64,000 bases of DNA from contig NZ_NHRX01000061.1 in the NCBI RefSeq assembly GCF_016653115.1, positions 1 to 64,000 on the forward strand, given 5' to 3'. Both the position numbers and the translations under genes were made by a program. Below, piece after piece: positions 27,332 through 36,770 of this stretch. Origin of the DNA: Rhodocyclus purpureus (GTDB lineage Bacteria; Pseudomonadota; Gammaproteobacteria; Burkholderiales; Rhodocyclaceae). The notes under the pieces were generated by a model. That model was not told the DNA's origin, searched no databases, and saw nothing but the letters and a program-made list of their open reading frames with translations. How positions within the stretch are numbered: position 1 is the first letter of the stretch; the number at the start of each line of letters is the position of its first letter.

Positions 27332-29188
27332 ATGGAACGGAAACAGCAGCTTGCCTTCCTGCTCTCGATGCTGGTGCTGTTCGTCATCCTGGTGGCGCAA
27401 AACTTCTCCATGAGGGGCGAACTGGATCGGCTGCCCTACGGCGAATTCAAGGCGCTGGTGAAGGCCGAAAAAGTGAAGAACGTCGTCCTTGGCGAACAGG
27501 TACTCTGGGGGACGCTGCTCGGCGAAGAGGTTGAGGGGCTGGTGTCAAAGCAGACGGCCGAGCGCCTCAGGCAGCTGGGGCCGGGAGAACATCCCTTCTC
27601 GACCATCCGGGTGAACGACCCGACGCTGGTGCAGGATCTGGAGGCAGCGAAGATCCCCTTCTCCGGCGTCGTCGAGAGCAAGTGGTTCGCGACGCTGCTC
27701 TCGTGGATCCTGCCGGCGCTCATCTTCGTCGCGATCTGGCAATTCGTCATGAGACGCATGGGCGGCGGCGCCGGGCTGATGGCGATCGGCAAGAGCCACG
27801 CCAGGATCTACATGGAGAAGGGAACCGGGGTCTGCTTCGACGACGTCGCCGGCATCGACGAGGCCAAGGAGGAACTCATGCAGGTGGTCGAGTTCCTCAA
27901 GGCTCCCGAACGCTACCGCAAGCTGGGTGGCAAGATTCCCAAGGGGGTGCTGATCGTCGGCGCGCCGGGTACCGGCAAGACGCTGCTGGCCAAAGCGGTT
28001 GCCGGGGAGGCCGGCGTTCCCTTCTTTTCGCTGAGCGGCTCCGAGTTCGTCGAGATGTTCGTCGGGGTCGGTGCCGCGCGCATCCGCGACCTGTTCGAGC
28101 AGGCCGCACAGAAAGCCCCCTGCATCATCTTCATCGACGAACTCGACGCGCTCGGCAAGGCGCGCGGGATGGGGGTCATGGGCGGCAACGACGAGCGTGA
28201 GCAGACGCTCAATCAGCTCCTCGTCCAGATGGACGGTTTCGACACCAGCAGCGGCGTCATCATCATGGCGGCGACCAACCGCCCGGAAATCCTCGATCCG
28301 GCGCTGCTGCGTCCCGGACGCTTCGACCGTCACGTCGCGATCGACCGTCCCGACTTGCCGGGGCGCCAGCAGATTCTCAGGGTGCACAGCAAGGCGGTCA
28401 CGCTGGCGCCCGGTGTCGACCTCGCGCTGATCGCCGCGCGCACGCCGGGCTTCGCGGGCGCCGACCTCGCCAACCTGGTCAACGAGGCGGCGCTGCACGC
28501 CGCCCGGATAGGCAAGGACGCGGTCGACATGCAGGACTTCGACGAGGCCATCGACCGCGTGATCGGCGGTCTGGAGAAGAAGAACCGGCTGATCAATCCG
28601 ATGGAAAAGCAGACGGTCGCCTATCACGAAGCCGGGCATGCGCTGGTCGCCGAGGCGCGCCCCAATGCCGACCGCGTCGGCAAGATATCGATCGTCCCGC
28701 GCGGCATCGCCGCCCTCGGTTACACGCAGCAGATCCCGACCGAGGATCGCTACCTGATGAAGAAGAGCGAGCTGCTCGACCGCATCGATGTCCTGCTCGG
28801 CGGTCGCGTCGCCGAAGAGATCGTCTTCGGCGACGTCTCCACCGGCGCACAGAACGACCTGCAACGGGCGACGGACATGGCCCGGCACATGATCACGCAC
28901 TACGGGATGAGCGAGACGCTGGGGCTCGCCACCTTCGAAGAACCGCGCACTTCGCTGTTTCTCAACGTTCCCGTGCCGCAGCAACAGGCCACTTACAGCG
29001 AACGCACCGCACAGGCGATCGACGACGAAACCAGGAAGATCCTGGATGACGCCCACGCCCGCGTGGTGAAGACGCTGGAGGCGAGCCGCGGCACCCTGGA
29101 GGTTCTGGCCAAGCTCCTCCTGGAGAAGGAAGTCGTCGATCGGGCCAGCCTCGACGAGATCCTTGCCGACCAGTCACGCCAGAGCTAG
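27332..29188 (+). CDS. ftsH: FtsH-type membrane AAA+ zinc protease
   Basis: 618 residues from ATG 27332, five bases after AGGTGA; longer in-frame extensions upstream do not resemble FtsH. Two N-terminal membrane segments (6-23 and about 118-139) enclose a periplasmic domain. AAA+ domain: Walker A GAPGTGKT at 210-217, Walker [12 protein letters not shown], second-region-of-homology [17 protein letters not shown]. Zinc site HEAGH at 432-436. It degrades misfolded membrane and some soluble proteins. No rlmE or folP neighbour is present, as is usual for the main ftsH locus, so this may be a second paralogue. Confidence 0.92.
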   Translation: MERKQQLAFLLSMLVLFVILVAQNFSMRGELDRLPYGEFKALVKAEKVKNVVLGEQVLWGTLLGEEVEGLVSKQTAERLRQLGPGEHPFSTIRVNDPTLVQDLEAAKIPFSGVVESKWFATLLSWILPALIFVAIWQFVMRRMGGGAGLMAIGKSHARIYMEKGTGVCFDDVAGIDEAKEELMQVVEFLKAPERYRKLGGKIPKGVLIVGAPGTGKTLLAKAVAGEAGVPFFSLSGSEFVEMFVGVGAARIRDLFEQAAQKAPCIIFIDELDALGKARGMGVMGGNDEREQTLNQLLVQMDGFDTSSGVIIMAATNRPEILDPALLRPGRFDRHVAIDRPDLPGRQQILRVHSKAVTLAPGVDLALIAARTPGFAGADLANLVNEAALHAARIGKDAVDMQDFDEAIDRVIGGLEKKNRLINPMEKQTVAYHEAGHALVAEARPNADRVGKISIVPRGIAALGYTQQIPTEDRYLMKKSELLDRIDVLLGGRVAEEIVFGDVSTGAQNDLQRATDMARHMITHYGMSETLGLATFEEPRTSLFLNVPVPQQQATYSERTAQAIDDETRKILDDAHARVVKTLEASRGTLEVLAKLLLEKEVVDRASLDEILADQSRQS

Positions 29189-29264
29189 CGACCGGGGGCT
29201 GCCATTGCAGCGCGACGACGAGTGCCGCTCGCTGCCAGTCGCTGTCCGCGCCGCCACGGCTGCA

Positions 29265-29293
29265 TTGCGGAATTTCCGAATGGCATATATTCT
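29265..29293 (+). promoter_or_regulatory. Candidate sigma-70 promoter for the SYLF protein gene
   Basis: TTGCGG (29265-29270) and TATTCT (29288-29293) with a 17-base spacer, 117 bases before the start codon. A small palindrome GGAATTTCC overlaps the -35 end. Confidence 0.55.
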
Positions 29294-29409
29294 ACAGCGG
29301 GTGAGGCGGATCCATGCACATGGTGTCTGCCTCCATGGGCAAGGCGTGGGACGACCCGCTACCCGATGCCCCGGGGCAAGGACTGAAAAATCACCGAGAG
29401 GATGAAGAC

Positions 29410-29973
29410 ATGAACGCCATTCGACGCACTTTCCACAAACTGATGCTGGTGGCTGCGGCCTCGCTGTCCCTGGCCGCCTTCGCCAGCAATGCCGTCGCGG
29501 CAACAGCCGAAGAGCTGAACGAGGACGCGGCACAGGCGCTGCGCGTCCTCTACAAGGGCAATTCGTTGGCCGAAGACCTCGGCAAGCGCGCACGCGCGGT
29601 CCTGGTGTTTCCCAAGATCATCAAGGCCGGACTGATCCTCGGCGGCAGTTACGGCGAAGGCGTGCTCAAGAAGGACGGCAAGAGCGTCGCTTATTACAAC
29701 TCTGTCTCCGCCTCATGGGGCTGGCAGGCCGGTGCCGAGTCCTACGGCTACGTCGTCTTCCTGATGTCCGACAAGGCAGTGCAATACCTCGACGAGTCGA
29801 AGGGATGGGAAATCGGTGTCGGGCCGAGCGTGGTCGTCGTCAATGAAGGCGTCGCCAAGAACCTGTCGACCTCGACACTGAAGGAAGATGCCTATGCCTT
29901 CATCTTCGACCAGCAGGGACTGATGGCCAGCCTCTCGATCGAAGGAACGAAGATCAGCCGCATCAATCGTTGA
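29410..29973 (+). CDS. SYLF (Ysc84-like) lipid-binding domain protein, exported
   Basis: 187 residues from ATG 29410 with GAGG eight bases upstream. Signal peptide of about 33 residues ending in NAVA-A. The mature protein matches the bacterial SYLF/YSC84 family (KRARAVLVFPKIIKAGLILGGSYGEGVL, then GWQAGAESYGYVVFLMSD). Such proteins bind phospholipids; bacterial members lie in the periplasm and are often stress-induced. It precedes a glycine-zipper lipoprotein, a pairing consistent with envelope stress. Confidence 0.85.
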   Translation: MNAIRRTFHKLMLVAAASLSLAAFASNAVAATAEELNEDAAQALRVLYKGNSLAEDLGKRARAVLVFPKIIKAGLILGGSYGEGVLKKDGKSVAYYNSVSASWGWQAGAESYGYVVFLMSDKAVQYLDESKGWEIGVGPSVVVVNEGVAKNLSTSTLKEDAYAFIFDQQGLMASLSIEGTKISRINR

Positions 29974-30042
29974 CCCCGAGTCCTCCCCGGACCGTGGTCA
30001 CGGGGAGTCTTGCGCAAACCCCCGTTTGAGAGAGGTGACCCC

Positions 30043-30258
30043 ATGAAGACGACACAACGATTCAGCGCGAGCATCCTGGCCGCAGCCATGCTGCTTGGTC
30101 TGGGAGCGTGTTCCGGAATGACGAAGAAGCAACAGAATACTGCCATCGGTGCAGGCGTCGGTGCCGTCGGCGGTGCGATCCTGACCGGCGGCAGCACAGG
30201 CGGAACCGTCGGCGGTGCGATTGTCGGCGGCGTCATCGGTCACGAAACCAGCAAGTGA
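30043..30258 (+). CDS. Glycine-zipper lipoprotein (OsmB-like)
   Basis: 71 residues from ATG 30043 behind GAGGTGA. Lipoprotein signal with lipobox LGAC; Cys near residue 23. The mature part is almost wholly a glycine zipper: GAGVGAVGGAILTGG and GGTVGGAIVGGVIG, ending GHETSK. OsmB-like proteins are small outer-membrane lipoproteins induced by osmotic stress. Likely co-transcribed with the SYLF gene, 69 bases upstream. Confidence 0.85.
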   Translation: MKTTQRFSASILAAAMLLGLGACSGMTKKQQNTAIGAGVGAVGGAILTGGSTGGTVGGAIVGGVIGHETSK

Positions 30259-30270
30259 GGCGTGATCTGA

Positions 30271-30302
30271 GAGACGCCGGCGCTCAGTGTCGTCGGCGTC
30301 TC
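30271..30302. terminator. Hairpin after the lipoprotein gene
   Basis: GAGACGCCG (30271-30279) pairs with CGGCGTCTC (30294-30302), 13 bases after the stop codon. No T-run follows, so termination would be weak. Between here and 30440 there is a second short hairpin (30307-30330) and nothing coding. Confidence 0.5.
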
Positions 30303-30440
30303 GTGACCAGGCCGCCGCGATGAGGCCTGGAGGGAATGGGAAGGATAGTTCGGGTTAGGCTGCGCCATCGCACCTGCCAAGCCAGTGCCCCAAAAAGCGC
30401 AGTCGTGATCCATCTTGCCATGGCTCGGCTCTGGTTGATT

Positions 30441-30485
30441 TGTAGTTACAAAAAATTATTGATCGCCTGATTTATTGTAACTACA
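30441..30485. promoter_or_regulatory. Inverted-repeat operator of the brnTA operon
   Basis: TGTAGTTACA (30441-30450) and TGTAACTACA (30476-30485) are perfect inverted repeats, 25 bases apart in AT-rich DNA directly before brnT. BrnA antitoxins of this family repress their own promoter as dimers, so this is the likely binding site. Confidence 0.7.
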
Positions 30486-30495
30486 GTGAGCCAGA

Positions 30496-30768
30496 ATACG
30501 GATAGAGTTCGACCCTGACAAGCCCAGCAAGAACCTTGCCGAGCGGGGGCTTGATTTCGCCCGCGCTGGCGAGGTTTTCGCGGGGGTCACTGTGACGGCG
30601 GAAGATGCTCGCTTCGATTACGGCGAACCGCGATTTACCACTGTCGGCATTCTGGATGGCCGGATGGTCATCATGGTCTGGACACCGCGCGGCGAGGCTC
30701 GCCGCATCATCAGCATGAGTAAAGCCAATGAACGGGAAATCGCCAAATTCTCCCCAGCCATGGATTGA
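30496..30768 (+). CDS. brnT: BrnT-family ribonuclease toxin, non-standard start
   Basis: 90 residues if read from ATA at 30496. The frame reads IRIEFDPDKPSKNLAERGL, the normal BrnT opening except that the expected ATG is ATA; an in-frame TGA lies three codons upstream and the next usable start (GTG 30592) would remove a third of the protein. Body and C-terminus are typical: FDYGEPRFTTVGILDGRMV and RIISMSKANEREI. BrnT is a RelE-like RNase that stops translation. Either AUA initiation is used at a low rate, or the start was lost by mutation or sequencing error and the toxin is silent. The last 41 bases overlap brnA. Confidence 0.7.
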   Translation: MRIEFDPDKPSKNLAERGLDFARAGEVFAGVTVTAEDARFDYGEPRFTTVGILDGRMVIMVWTPRGEARRIISMSKANEREIAKFSPAMD

Positions 30769-31036
30769 CCCTGACGACGCGCCGGAACTGACGGACGCCT
30801 TCTTCGAGCAGGGGGAGTGGAAAATCGGCGAGCAGCCGGTGTCGGCTGCTGACGGCGCTGCTACGCTGCGAAAGGCCCTTTCCCGCGGTCGCCCGAAAGC
30901 CGAAACGACCAAGCAGGCACTGACCGTGCGTTACGACGCCGATGTAGTGGCAGCCTTCAAGGCTACCGGCAAAGGCTGGCAAACGCGCATGAACGCCGCC
31001 CTGCGCGATTGGCTCAAGACGCACTCCCCGGCATAG
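30728..31036 (+). CDS. brnA: BrnA-family antitoxin
   Basis: 102 residues. The C-terminal ribbon-helix-helix-like DNA-binding part has the family hallmark RGRPKAE followed by LTVRYDADVVAAFKATGKGWQTRMNAALRDWL. The N-terminal acidic part (DPDDAPELTDAFFEQ) wraps the toxin. It neutralises BrnT and represses the operon. Start at ATG 30728 within the end of brnT; a strong terminator follows. Confidence 0.88.
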   Translation: MNGKSPNSPQPWIDPDDAPELTDAFFEQGEWKIGEQPVSAADGAATLRKALSRGRPKAETTKQALTVRYDADVVAAFKATGKGWQTRMNAALRDWLKTHSPA

Positions 31037-31058
31037 CCCCGGAATCCCGCCGGAAGAG

Positions 31059-31082
31059 GCCCGCCCCGAGCGGGCTTTTTTT
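31059..31082 (+). terminator. Rho-independent terminator of brnTA
   Basis: GCCCGC (31059-31064) pairs with GCGGGC (31070-31075), followed by seven T. It ends the brnTA transcript. Confidence 0.9.
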
Positions 31083-31170
31083 CGATCCCACATCGCCACC
31101 ATGCGCGTCATGGTGTCAGGGAAGCGCACCGCCGGACGCCTTACGTGTCGAGCGAGCTTTGCGTGCATGC

Positions 31171-32361
<1,191 letters not shown>

Positions 32362-32540
32362 CCGGGTTGCGAAAAGACGAAACCGTAACCCGAGGGCATG
32401 GGCGAGGGCGAGTTGCAAAGGTTGTTGCCAAGAACCCTGTAGCACCGGGACGGCGTCAGGAAAAGAGGCATTCTTCTCTGCACCGCGCAGGTTCGCGGCG
32501 GCAAAGCCAGTATCTGTGCCTCTTCCCCGATGCCGATCCT

Positions 32541-32927
32541 TCAAGCCAGCCGTATCGGCCCCGGATAGCGCGCGACCAGAGCATCCGCCGTCAGCAGGAT
32601 GATGCCCTCAACCATAGCCTGGGCGATCAGAATACGGTCGAATGGGTCTTTGTGGATCAGCGGCAGGGAATCGATGGCAAGGGCGTGCTCGCTGCTGATC
32701 GGCAACTCGCTGTAAGCGTTGTCGCGCAAACCTCGCCGCAGGACGCGCGCGTCGACCTGAAAATCGCTCCTGCCGAGTCCGCGCTTGATGGCAATTTCCC
32801 AAAGGCTCGCGGCACTGTAGAACAGTTCGTTTTCCGGGGCTTCGATCAGCGTCCGCGTCGCCGCCGAGAGCCGTTCGGGAGTTCCGGCAGCCCAGAGCAA
32901 GAGATGGGTATCAAGCAGCAGTTTCAC
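32541..32927 (-). CDS. vapC: PIN-domain toxin (VapC-like)
   Basis: 128 residues. The PIN nuclease acidic residues are in place: Asp6 in LLLDTHLLLW, Glu in SLWEIAIK, Asp in HKDPFDRIL, and the last acidic in LLTADALV. This subgroup (type II VapC with LLLDTHVLLW start) is an RNase acting on tRNA or rRNA. Its ATG overlaps the antitoxin stop by four bases (ATGA), the usual coupled arrangement. Confidence 0.9.
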   Translation of the reverse strand: MKLLLDTHLLLWAAGTPERLSAATRTLIEAPENELFYSAASLWEIAIKRGLGRSDFQVDARVLRRGLRDNAYSELPISSEHALAIDSLPLIHKDPFDRILIAQAMVEGIILLTADALVARYPGPIRLA

Positions 32928-33169
32928 GCCTCATCCCCAAAGAGCCGCTCGATCTCCTCGCCACCCATCTGGTCGAAATCGTCCGGCACCAGAATCTGGC
33001 CGGCCATGAAGCCGACTCGCCTGATCTGCGCCGAAGCCGGAGCATCCAGACGGGATACCTTGACCAGCGGTTTGCCCGCCCTGGCAATGATGAATGGCTC
33101 TCCTGCAACAGCCTGTTCGATCAGACGCGAGAGATTGGTTTTTGCCTCATGGATGTTGACTGTCTGCAT
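32924..33169 (-). CDS. Phd/YefM-type antitoxin partner of VapC
   Basis: 81 residues. N-terminus MQTVNIHEAKTNLSRLIEQA is the Phd/YefM DNA-binding fold, followed by EPFIIARAGKPLVKV. The C-terminal LVPDDFDQMGGEEIERLFG is the toxin-binding tail. Order antitoxin-toxin and four-base overlap are classical. The upstream 33190-33225 has two CTTAGTC direct repeats that could be the operator. Confidence 0.88.
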   Translation of the reverse strand: MQTVNIHEAKTNLSRLIEQAVAGEPFIIARAGKPLVKVSRLDAPASAQIRRVGFMAGQILVPDDFDQMGGEEIERLFGDEA

Positions 33170-33437
33170 GGAAACTCCGGATCGGCTCTGACTTAGTCAT
33201 TTTAGCTTAGTCCCATTTGGATCTGGCAGACAACAATTTTTCAAACGCGAATCAAGTGCCGCCGGTTCGTGGTGCTGGCGCGCATCCTCCGGGTCGCTGG
33301 TCTGACGCGCGCTTCGCCGAGGTGCGTGCGCTGCTCGATCAGATCATTCAGCTCGACGACGGTTCTTGCTGCGCTGACCTTTCAGTCGCTTTGTAGTAGC
33401 CTTGCCCCCCTTTCGCCGTTGGATTTCGATTTCCTTC

Positions 33438-34187
33438 ATGACGAAAGCTTCGTCGCCCGCCAGTTTTCATAGTCCCCCGCTCATTCGCGTCCTCGCCGGT
33501 CTGGCGGTGACGAATGTCGCCGAAGCAAGACAATCCGGCGTCGAGAGGATGTGCCAGTGGCTGGACTTCACCGATGCCATCGCGCTCTTCTCAGTGCTCA
33601 ACGGCGGCGCGGCGACTGCTTCGGCTTCTCCGGATAGCGCTCTGTCGCCGACGTTCGCCGCCTTGCACGAGGATCTGGCGCGCGTGCGTGCGGCACTGGC
33701 GGGTTCGATAAGCAAGGATGCCGTGCTCAGCCCGCTCAGCCCGGTGGCCTCGCTCCAGACGGCGATCGAATTGCCCGGTCAGGAGCGGAGCGCTGAGGGC
33801 GCGTCCGACTTCCTGGCTTATCAGAGCGCTTACTTCGCCCAGCAACGAAAGATGATCGCGGCGATTGCCCCCTTGCGCGCCAGGGTGCGCGCTGCGCTGG
33901 CCAGCGCCTCGCCGGCGCTGCGGCGACTGGCTGCCCTCGATGCGGTGCTGGAGCAGGCCCTGGCGGCTCGCCAGCAGCAGTTGCTGGCGAAGCCGCCGTT
34001 GTTCCTCGCCAAGCGCTTCGCGCAGTTGCAGCGCGAGCAGAAGGAAGAGTCGGCGGCGACGCCGGCAGCCTGGCTTGGCGAATTCAGCAAGGACATGCAG
34101 TCGGTGCTGCTGGCCGAACTCGATCTGCGCCTGCAGCCGGTCGAGGGGCTGCTTGCAGCCCTGGGCAAGGAGCTGACGAAGAGGTGA
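33438..34187 (+). CDS. DUF3348 protein, first gene of Zorya-like operon
   Basis: 249 residues from ATG 33438. It begins FHSPPLIRVLAGLAV and has ARQSGVERMCQWLDFTDAIALFSVL, the DUF3348 signature; the rest is Ala/Leu-rich helix, soluble, without signal peptide. DUF3348 genes recur directly upstream of DUF802 motor-like genes in beta- and gamma-proteobacteria. I recall DUF3348 and DUF2894 as the accessory proteins of type III Zorya, but give this from memory. It could couple the membrane motor to an effector function in the cytoplasm. The region 33170-33437 upstream holds no gene; a stretch around 33318-33365 (RFAEVRALLDQIIQLDD) looks like a coding remnant. Confidence 0.8.
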   Translation: MTKASSPASFHSPPLIRVLAGLAVTNVAEARQSGVERMCQWLDFTDAIALFSVLNGGAATASASPDSALSPTFAALHEDLARVRAALAGSISKDAVLSPLSPVASLQTAIELPGQERSAEGASDFLAYQSAYFAQQRKMIAAIAPLRARVRAALASASPALRRLAALDAVLEQALAARQQQLLAKPPLFLAKRFAQLQREQKEESAATPAAWLGEFSKDMQSVLLAELDLRLQPVEGLLAALGKELTKR

Positions 34188-34197
34188 GTAAGTAGCG

Positions 34198-36123
34198 ATG
34201 AACAGAACGATTTCCCTGAGCGCCTTTGCCCTGGGCTTGCTCGCGGTGGCCTGGGTCGGCAGCGGCTATATCGGTTCCAGTCCGCTGGCCCTCGGCATGA
34301 CCGCGATCATCGGCGCGGTCTATGTCGCCGGCGCGCTCGAACTGCTGCGCTTCAGCCAGGCGACTTCCGCGCTGGCGCGGGCGCTGGCCGCGATCCCCGA
34401 CGATCTGTCGAATCTTGCCGACTGGCTTGGCCAGCTGCCGCCCTCGCTGCAGAACTCAGTGCGCCTGCGCATCGACGGTGAGCGCGTCGGTCTGCCCGGG
34501 CCGGCGCTGACGCCTTACCTGGTCGGATTGCTGGTGCTGCTCGGGATGCTCGGTACCTTCCTCGGCATGGTGCTCACCCTCAACGGGGCGGTCATCGCGC
34601 TGGAAAGCAGCACGGACCTGCAGGCCATCCGCGCCTCGCTGGCGGCTCCGGTCAAGGGCCTGGGGGTGGCCTTCGGTACCTCGGTCGCCGGGGTGGCCGC
34701 TTCGGCGATGCTCGGGCTGATCTCGGCCCTGTGCCGGCGCGAAAGACAGCAGGCGGCGCAAGTGCTCGACATGCGCATCGCCAGGGACTTGCGCGGCTTT
34801 TCGCTGAGCCACCAGCGTGCCGAAGCCTACAGGGCGCTGCAGATGCAGGCGCAGGGTTTGCCCGAGGTGGTCAATCAATTGCAGGCGATGATGGCGCAGA
34901 TGGAAGCGCAGGGCCGGCAGTTGAACGATCGCCTGCTCGCCAATCAGGAGAGCCATTACCTCGATGCGAAGGGCCTTTACTCGGATCTGGCGTCCGCGGT
35001 CGGCCGGTCGCTGCAGGAGAGCCTGAGCGAAAGCGCGCGCATCGCCGGCGCGACGATCCAGCCGGCGGTCGAGGCGGCGCTGGACGGGATCGCCCGGGAG
35101 ACGAATTCGCTGCAGGAGAAGCTGGCCGACACGGTGAGGACACAGCTCGACGGGCTCGCCGAGCGTTTCGGGACCACCGTCGGCGCGGTGTCGGAGACCT
35201 GGACACGGGCGCTCGAGCAGCAGGAACGCAGCAACCAAAACCTGAACCGGCGCCTGCAGGACGCGCTGGCAGCCTTCACCGATACGTTCGCGCAGCGCAG
35301 CGAATCGCTCCTGGCGACGCTCAGGGATGCGCATGCCGGATGGCAGTCGGAGTCGGCGGCGCAGGATCGACAGCGCTTGCAGGCGATGAGCGAAGCGCTG
35401 GCAGCGACGGCGGCGATGCTGCAGCGACAGTGGCAGGAGGTGGAGGCGCAGACGCGTGAGCAGCACGAGCATCTGCTGCAGACGCTGGCGCAAACCGCGC
35501 GCGACATCGGTGCCGAAGCGCAGGCGCGGAGCAGCCGGACCATCGACGAAGTCGCCCGGCTGCTGCAGACCGTCGCCGAAGCACCGCGCGCCGCGGCCGC
35601 AGTCATCGGCGAACTGCGGCAGGAACTCGGCGCCAGCATCGTCCGCGACCAGGAGCAGCTGGCCGAGCGTGCGCGCATCATGGCGACGCTCTCCGGCCTG
35701 CTCGATGCGATCAATCGCGGTACCGGCGAACAGCAGGCGGCGATCGAGGCGCTGGTGGCGAGTTCCAGCGAGCTGCTCGACCGCGTCGGCGCGCGCCATG
35801 CCGAGACGCTGGCGGCCGAATCGGCGCGCCTGTCCGGCGTCGCCGCGCAGCTCGGTGGCAGCGCCGTCGAGGTGGCGAGCCTGAGCGAGGCCTTCGCGCT
35901 CTCCGTGCAGCTGTTCAGCGAGGCGAACGAGCGCTTGACGACGACGCTGCAGCGCATCGAAGGCACGCTCGACAAGTCGATGGCGAGAAGCGACGATCAG
36001 CTCGCGTATTACGTCGCGCAGGCGCGCGAGATCATCGACCTCTGCATCATGTCGCAGCAGCGGATCGTCGACGACCGGCAGCGCCTGTCGGCGCCAACGG
36101 CGTCGACGGCCGGCGAGGTCTGA
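34198..36123 (+). CDS. zorA: MotA/ExbB-like motor protein with long coiled coil (DUF802; ZorA-like)
   Basis: 641 residues. Membrane segments: about 5-24, 27-49, 104-127 and 160-182; the last two (LLVLLGMLGTFLGMVLTL and GLGVAFGTSVAGVAASAML) are the MotA/TolQ/ExbB signature. From about 200 to 630 the chain is an Ala/Gln/Glu-rich coiled coil with a heptad-like pattern, ending in a DUF802-type tail. In Zorya the ZorA pentamer has the same plan: ion-conducting membrane part plus a long intracellular tail that signals phage attack at the envelope. It starts ten bases after DUF3348 and ends two bases before the OmpA gene, so all are one transcript. Function as defence is inference from architecture and island context. 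Confidence 0.75.
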   Translation: MNRTISLSAFALGLLAVAWVGSGYIGSSPLALGMTAIIGAVYVAGALELLRFSQATSALARALAAIPDDLSNLADWLGQLPPSLQNSVRLRIDGERVGLPGPALTPYLVGLLVLLGMLGTFLGMVLTLNGAVIALESSTDLQAIRASLAAPVKGLGVAFGTSVAGVAASAMLGLISALCRRERQQAAQVLDMRIARDLRGFSLSHQRAEAYRALQMQAQGLPEVVNQLQAMMAQMEAQGRQLNDRLLANQESHYLDAKGLYSDLASAVGRSLQESLSESARIAGATIQPAVEAALDGIARETNSLQEKLADTVRTQLDGLAERFGTTVGAVSETWTRALEQQERSNQNLNRRLQDALAAFTDTFAQRSESLLATLRDAHAGWQSESAAQDRQRLQAMSEALAATAAMLQRQWQEVEAQTREQHEHLLQTLAQTARDIGAEAQARSSRTIDEVARLLQTVAEAPRAAAAVIGELRQELGASIVRDQEQLAERARIMATLSGLLDAINRGTGEQQAAIEALVASSSELLDRVGARHAETLAAESARLSGVAAQLGGSAVEVASLSEAFALSVQLFSEANERLTTTLQRIEGTLDKSMARSDDQLAYYVAQAREIIDLCIMSQQRIVDDRQRLSAPTASTAGEV

Positions 36124-36125
36124 GC

Positions 36126-36770
36126 ATGGAGCGCGACGATTCCAGCATCGAACACAACGCGCCGGTATGGGCCGTCTTCGGCGACCTGATGTCGGGGCTG
36201 CTCGGCGCCTTCGTCCTCATCCTGGTCGGCGTGCTCGGCGTTCAGCTGCAGCTGGCGACCACGCTGGAAGCCGAGGTGCACAAGCGCGAGATCGAGGAGC
36301 AGAAGCGTCTCTCGCTCGAAAAGGCACTGGCCGGCCCGCTGGCGGCGGGCAGGGTGACGCTCGCCGACGGGCGCATCGGCATCAGCGGCAGCGTGCTGTT
36401 CGCGATGAGTTCGGACGAGTTGCAGCCCGAGGGCCGGCAGCTGCTCAAGGGCCTGGCCGGACCGCTGCGCGCCTATCTCGCCAGCCGCGACGAAATGCTG
36501 ATGGTCAGCGGCTTCACGGACGATCGGACGACGCGCGAAGGCAATCGCAAGTTCGCCGACAACTGGGAATTGTCGGCGCGTCGGGCCTTGACGGTGACGC
36601 GTGCGCTGATCGACGCAGGCGTCCCCTCAGCCTCGATCTTCGCCGCGGCCTTCGGTGCCGAGCAGCCGTTGGCTTCCAATGCCTCGGCCGAGGGAAGGTC
36701 GCGCAACCGGCGCGTGGAGATCGCGCCGGTGCCGAGGTCCGCGCGGGAGAAGGCCGGTTCCGATGCGTGA
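36126..36770 (+). CDS. zorB: MotB/OmpA-like stator protein (ZorB-like)
   Basis: 214 residues. One N-terminal membrane helix follows VWAVFGDLMSGLLGAFVLIL; Asp20 in GDLMSGLL sits where MotB and ZorB have the proton/sodium-binding aspartate. After a short linker (residues 45-70) comes an OmpA-like peptidoglycan-binding domain: LFAMSSDELQPEGRQLL, VSGFTDDRTTREGNRKFADNWELSARRA, SRNRRVEI. It would anchor the motor to the cell wall and form the ion channel with the preceding protein. Eight bases overlap with the following gene. Confidence 0.8.
   Translation: MERDDSSIEHNAPVWAVFGDLMSGLLGAFVLILVGVLGVQLQLATTLEAEVHKREIEEQKRLSLEKALAGPLAAGRVTLADGRIGISGSVLFAMSSDELQPEGRQLLKGLAGPLRAYLASRDEMLMVSGFTDDRTTREGNRKFADNWELSARRALTVTRALIDAGVPSASIFAAAFGAEQPLASNASAEGRSRNRRVEIAPVPRSAREKAGSDA

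Noticed and set aside
30592-30594. GTG as start of brnT
   Set aside because: It would delete the conserved N-terminal third of BrnT, including the EFDPDK segment; more likely the native start was at 30496.
32362-32540. Possible gene between the restriction-modification remnant and vapC
   Set aside because: No frame has a supported start or family match; nothing identified.
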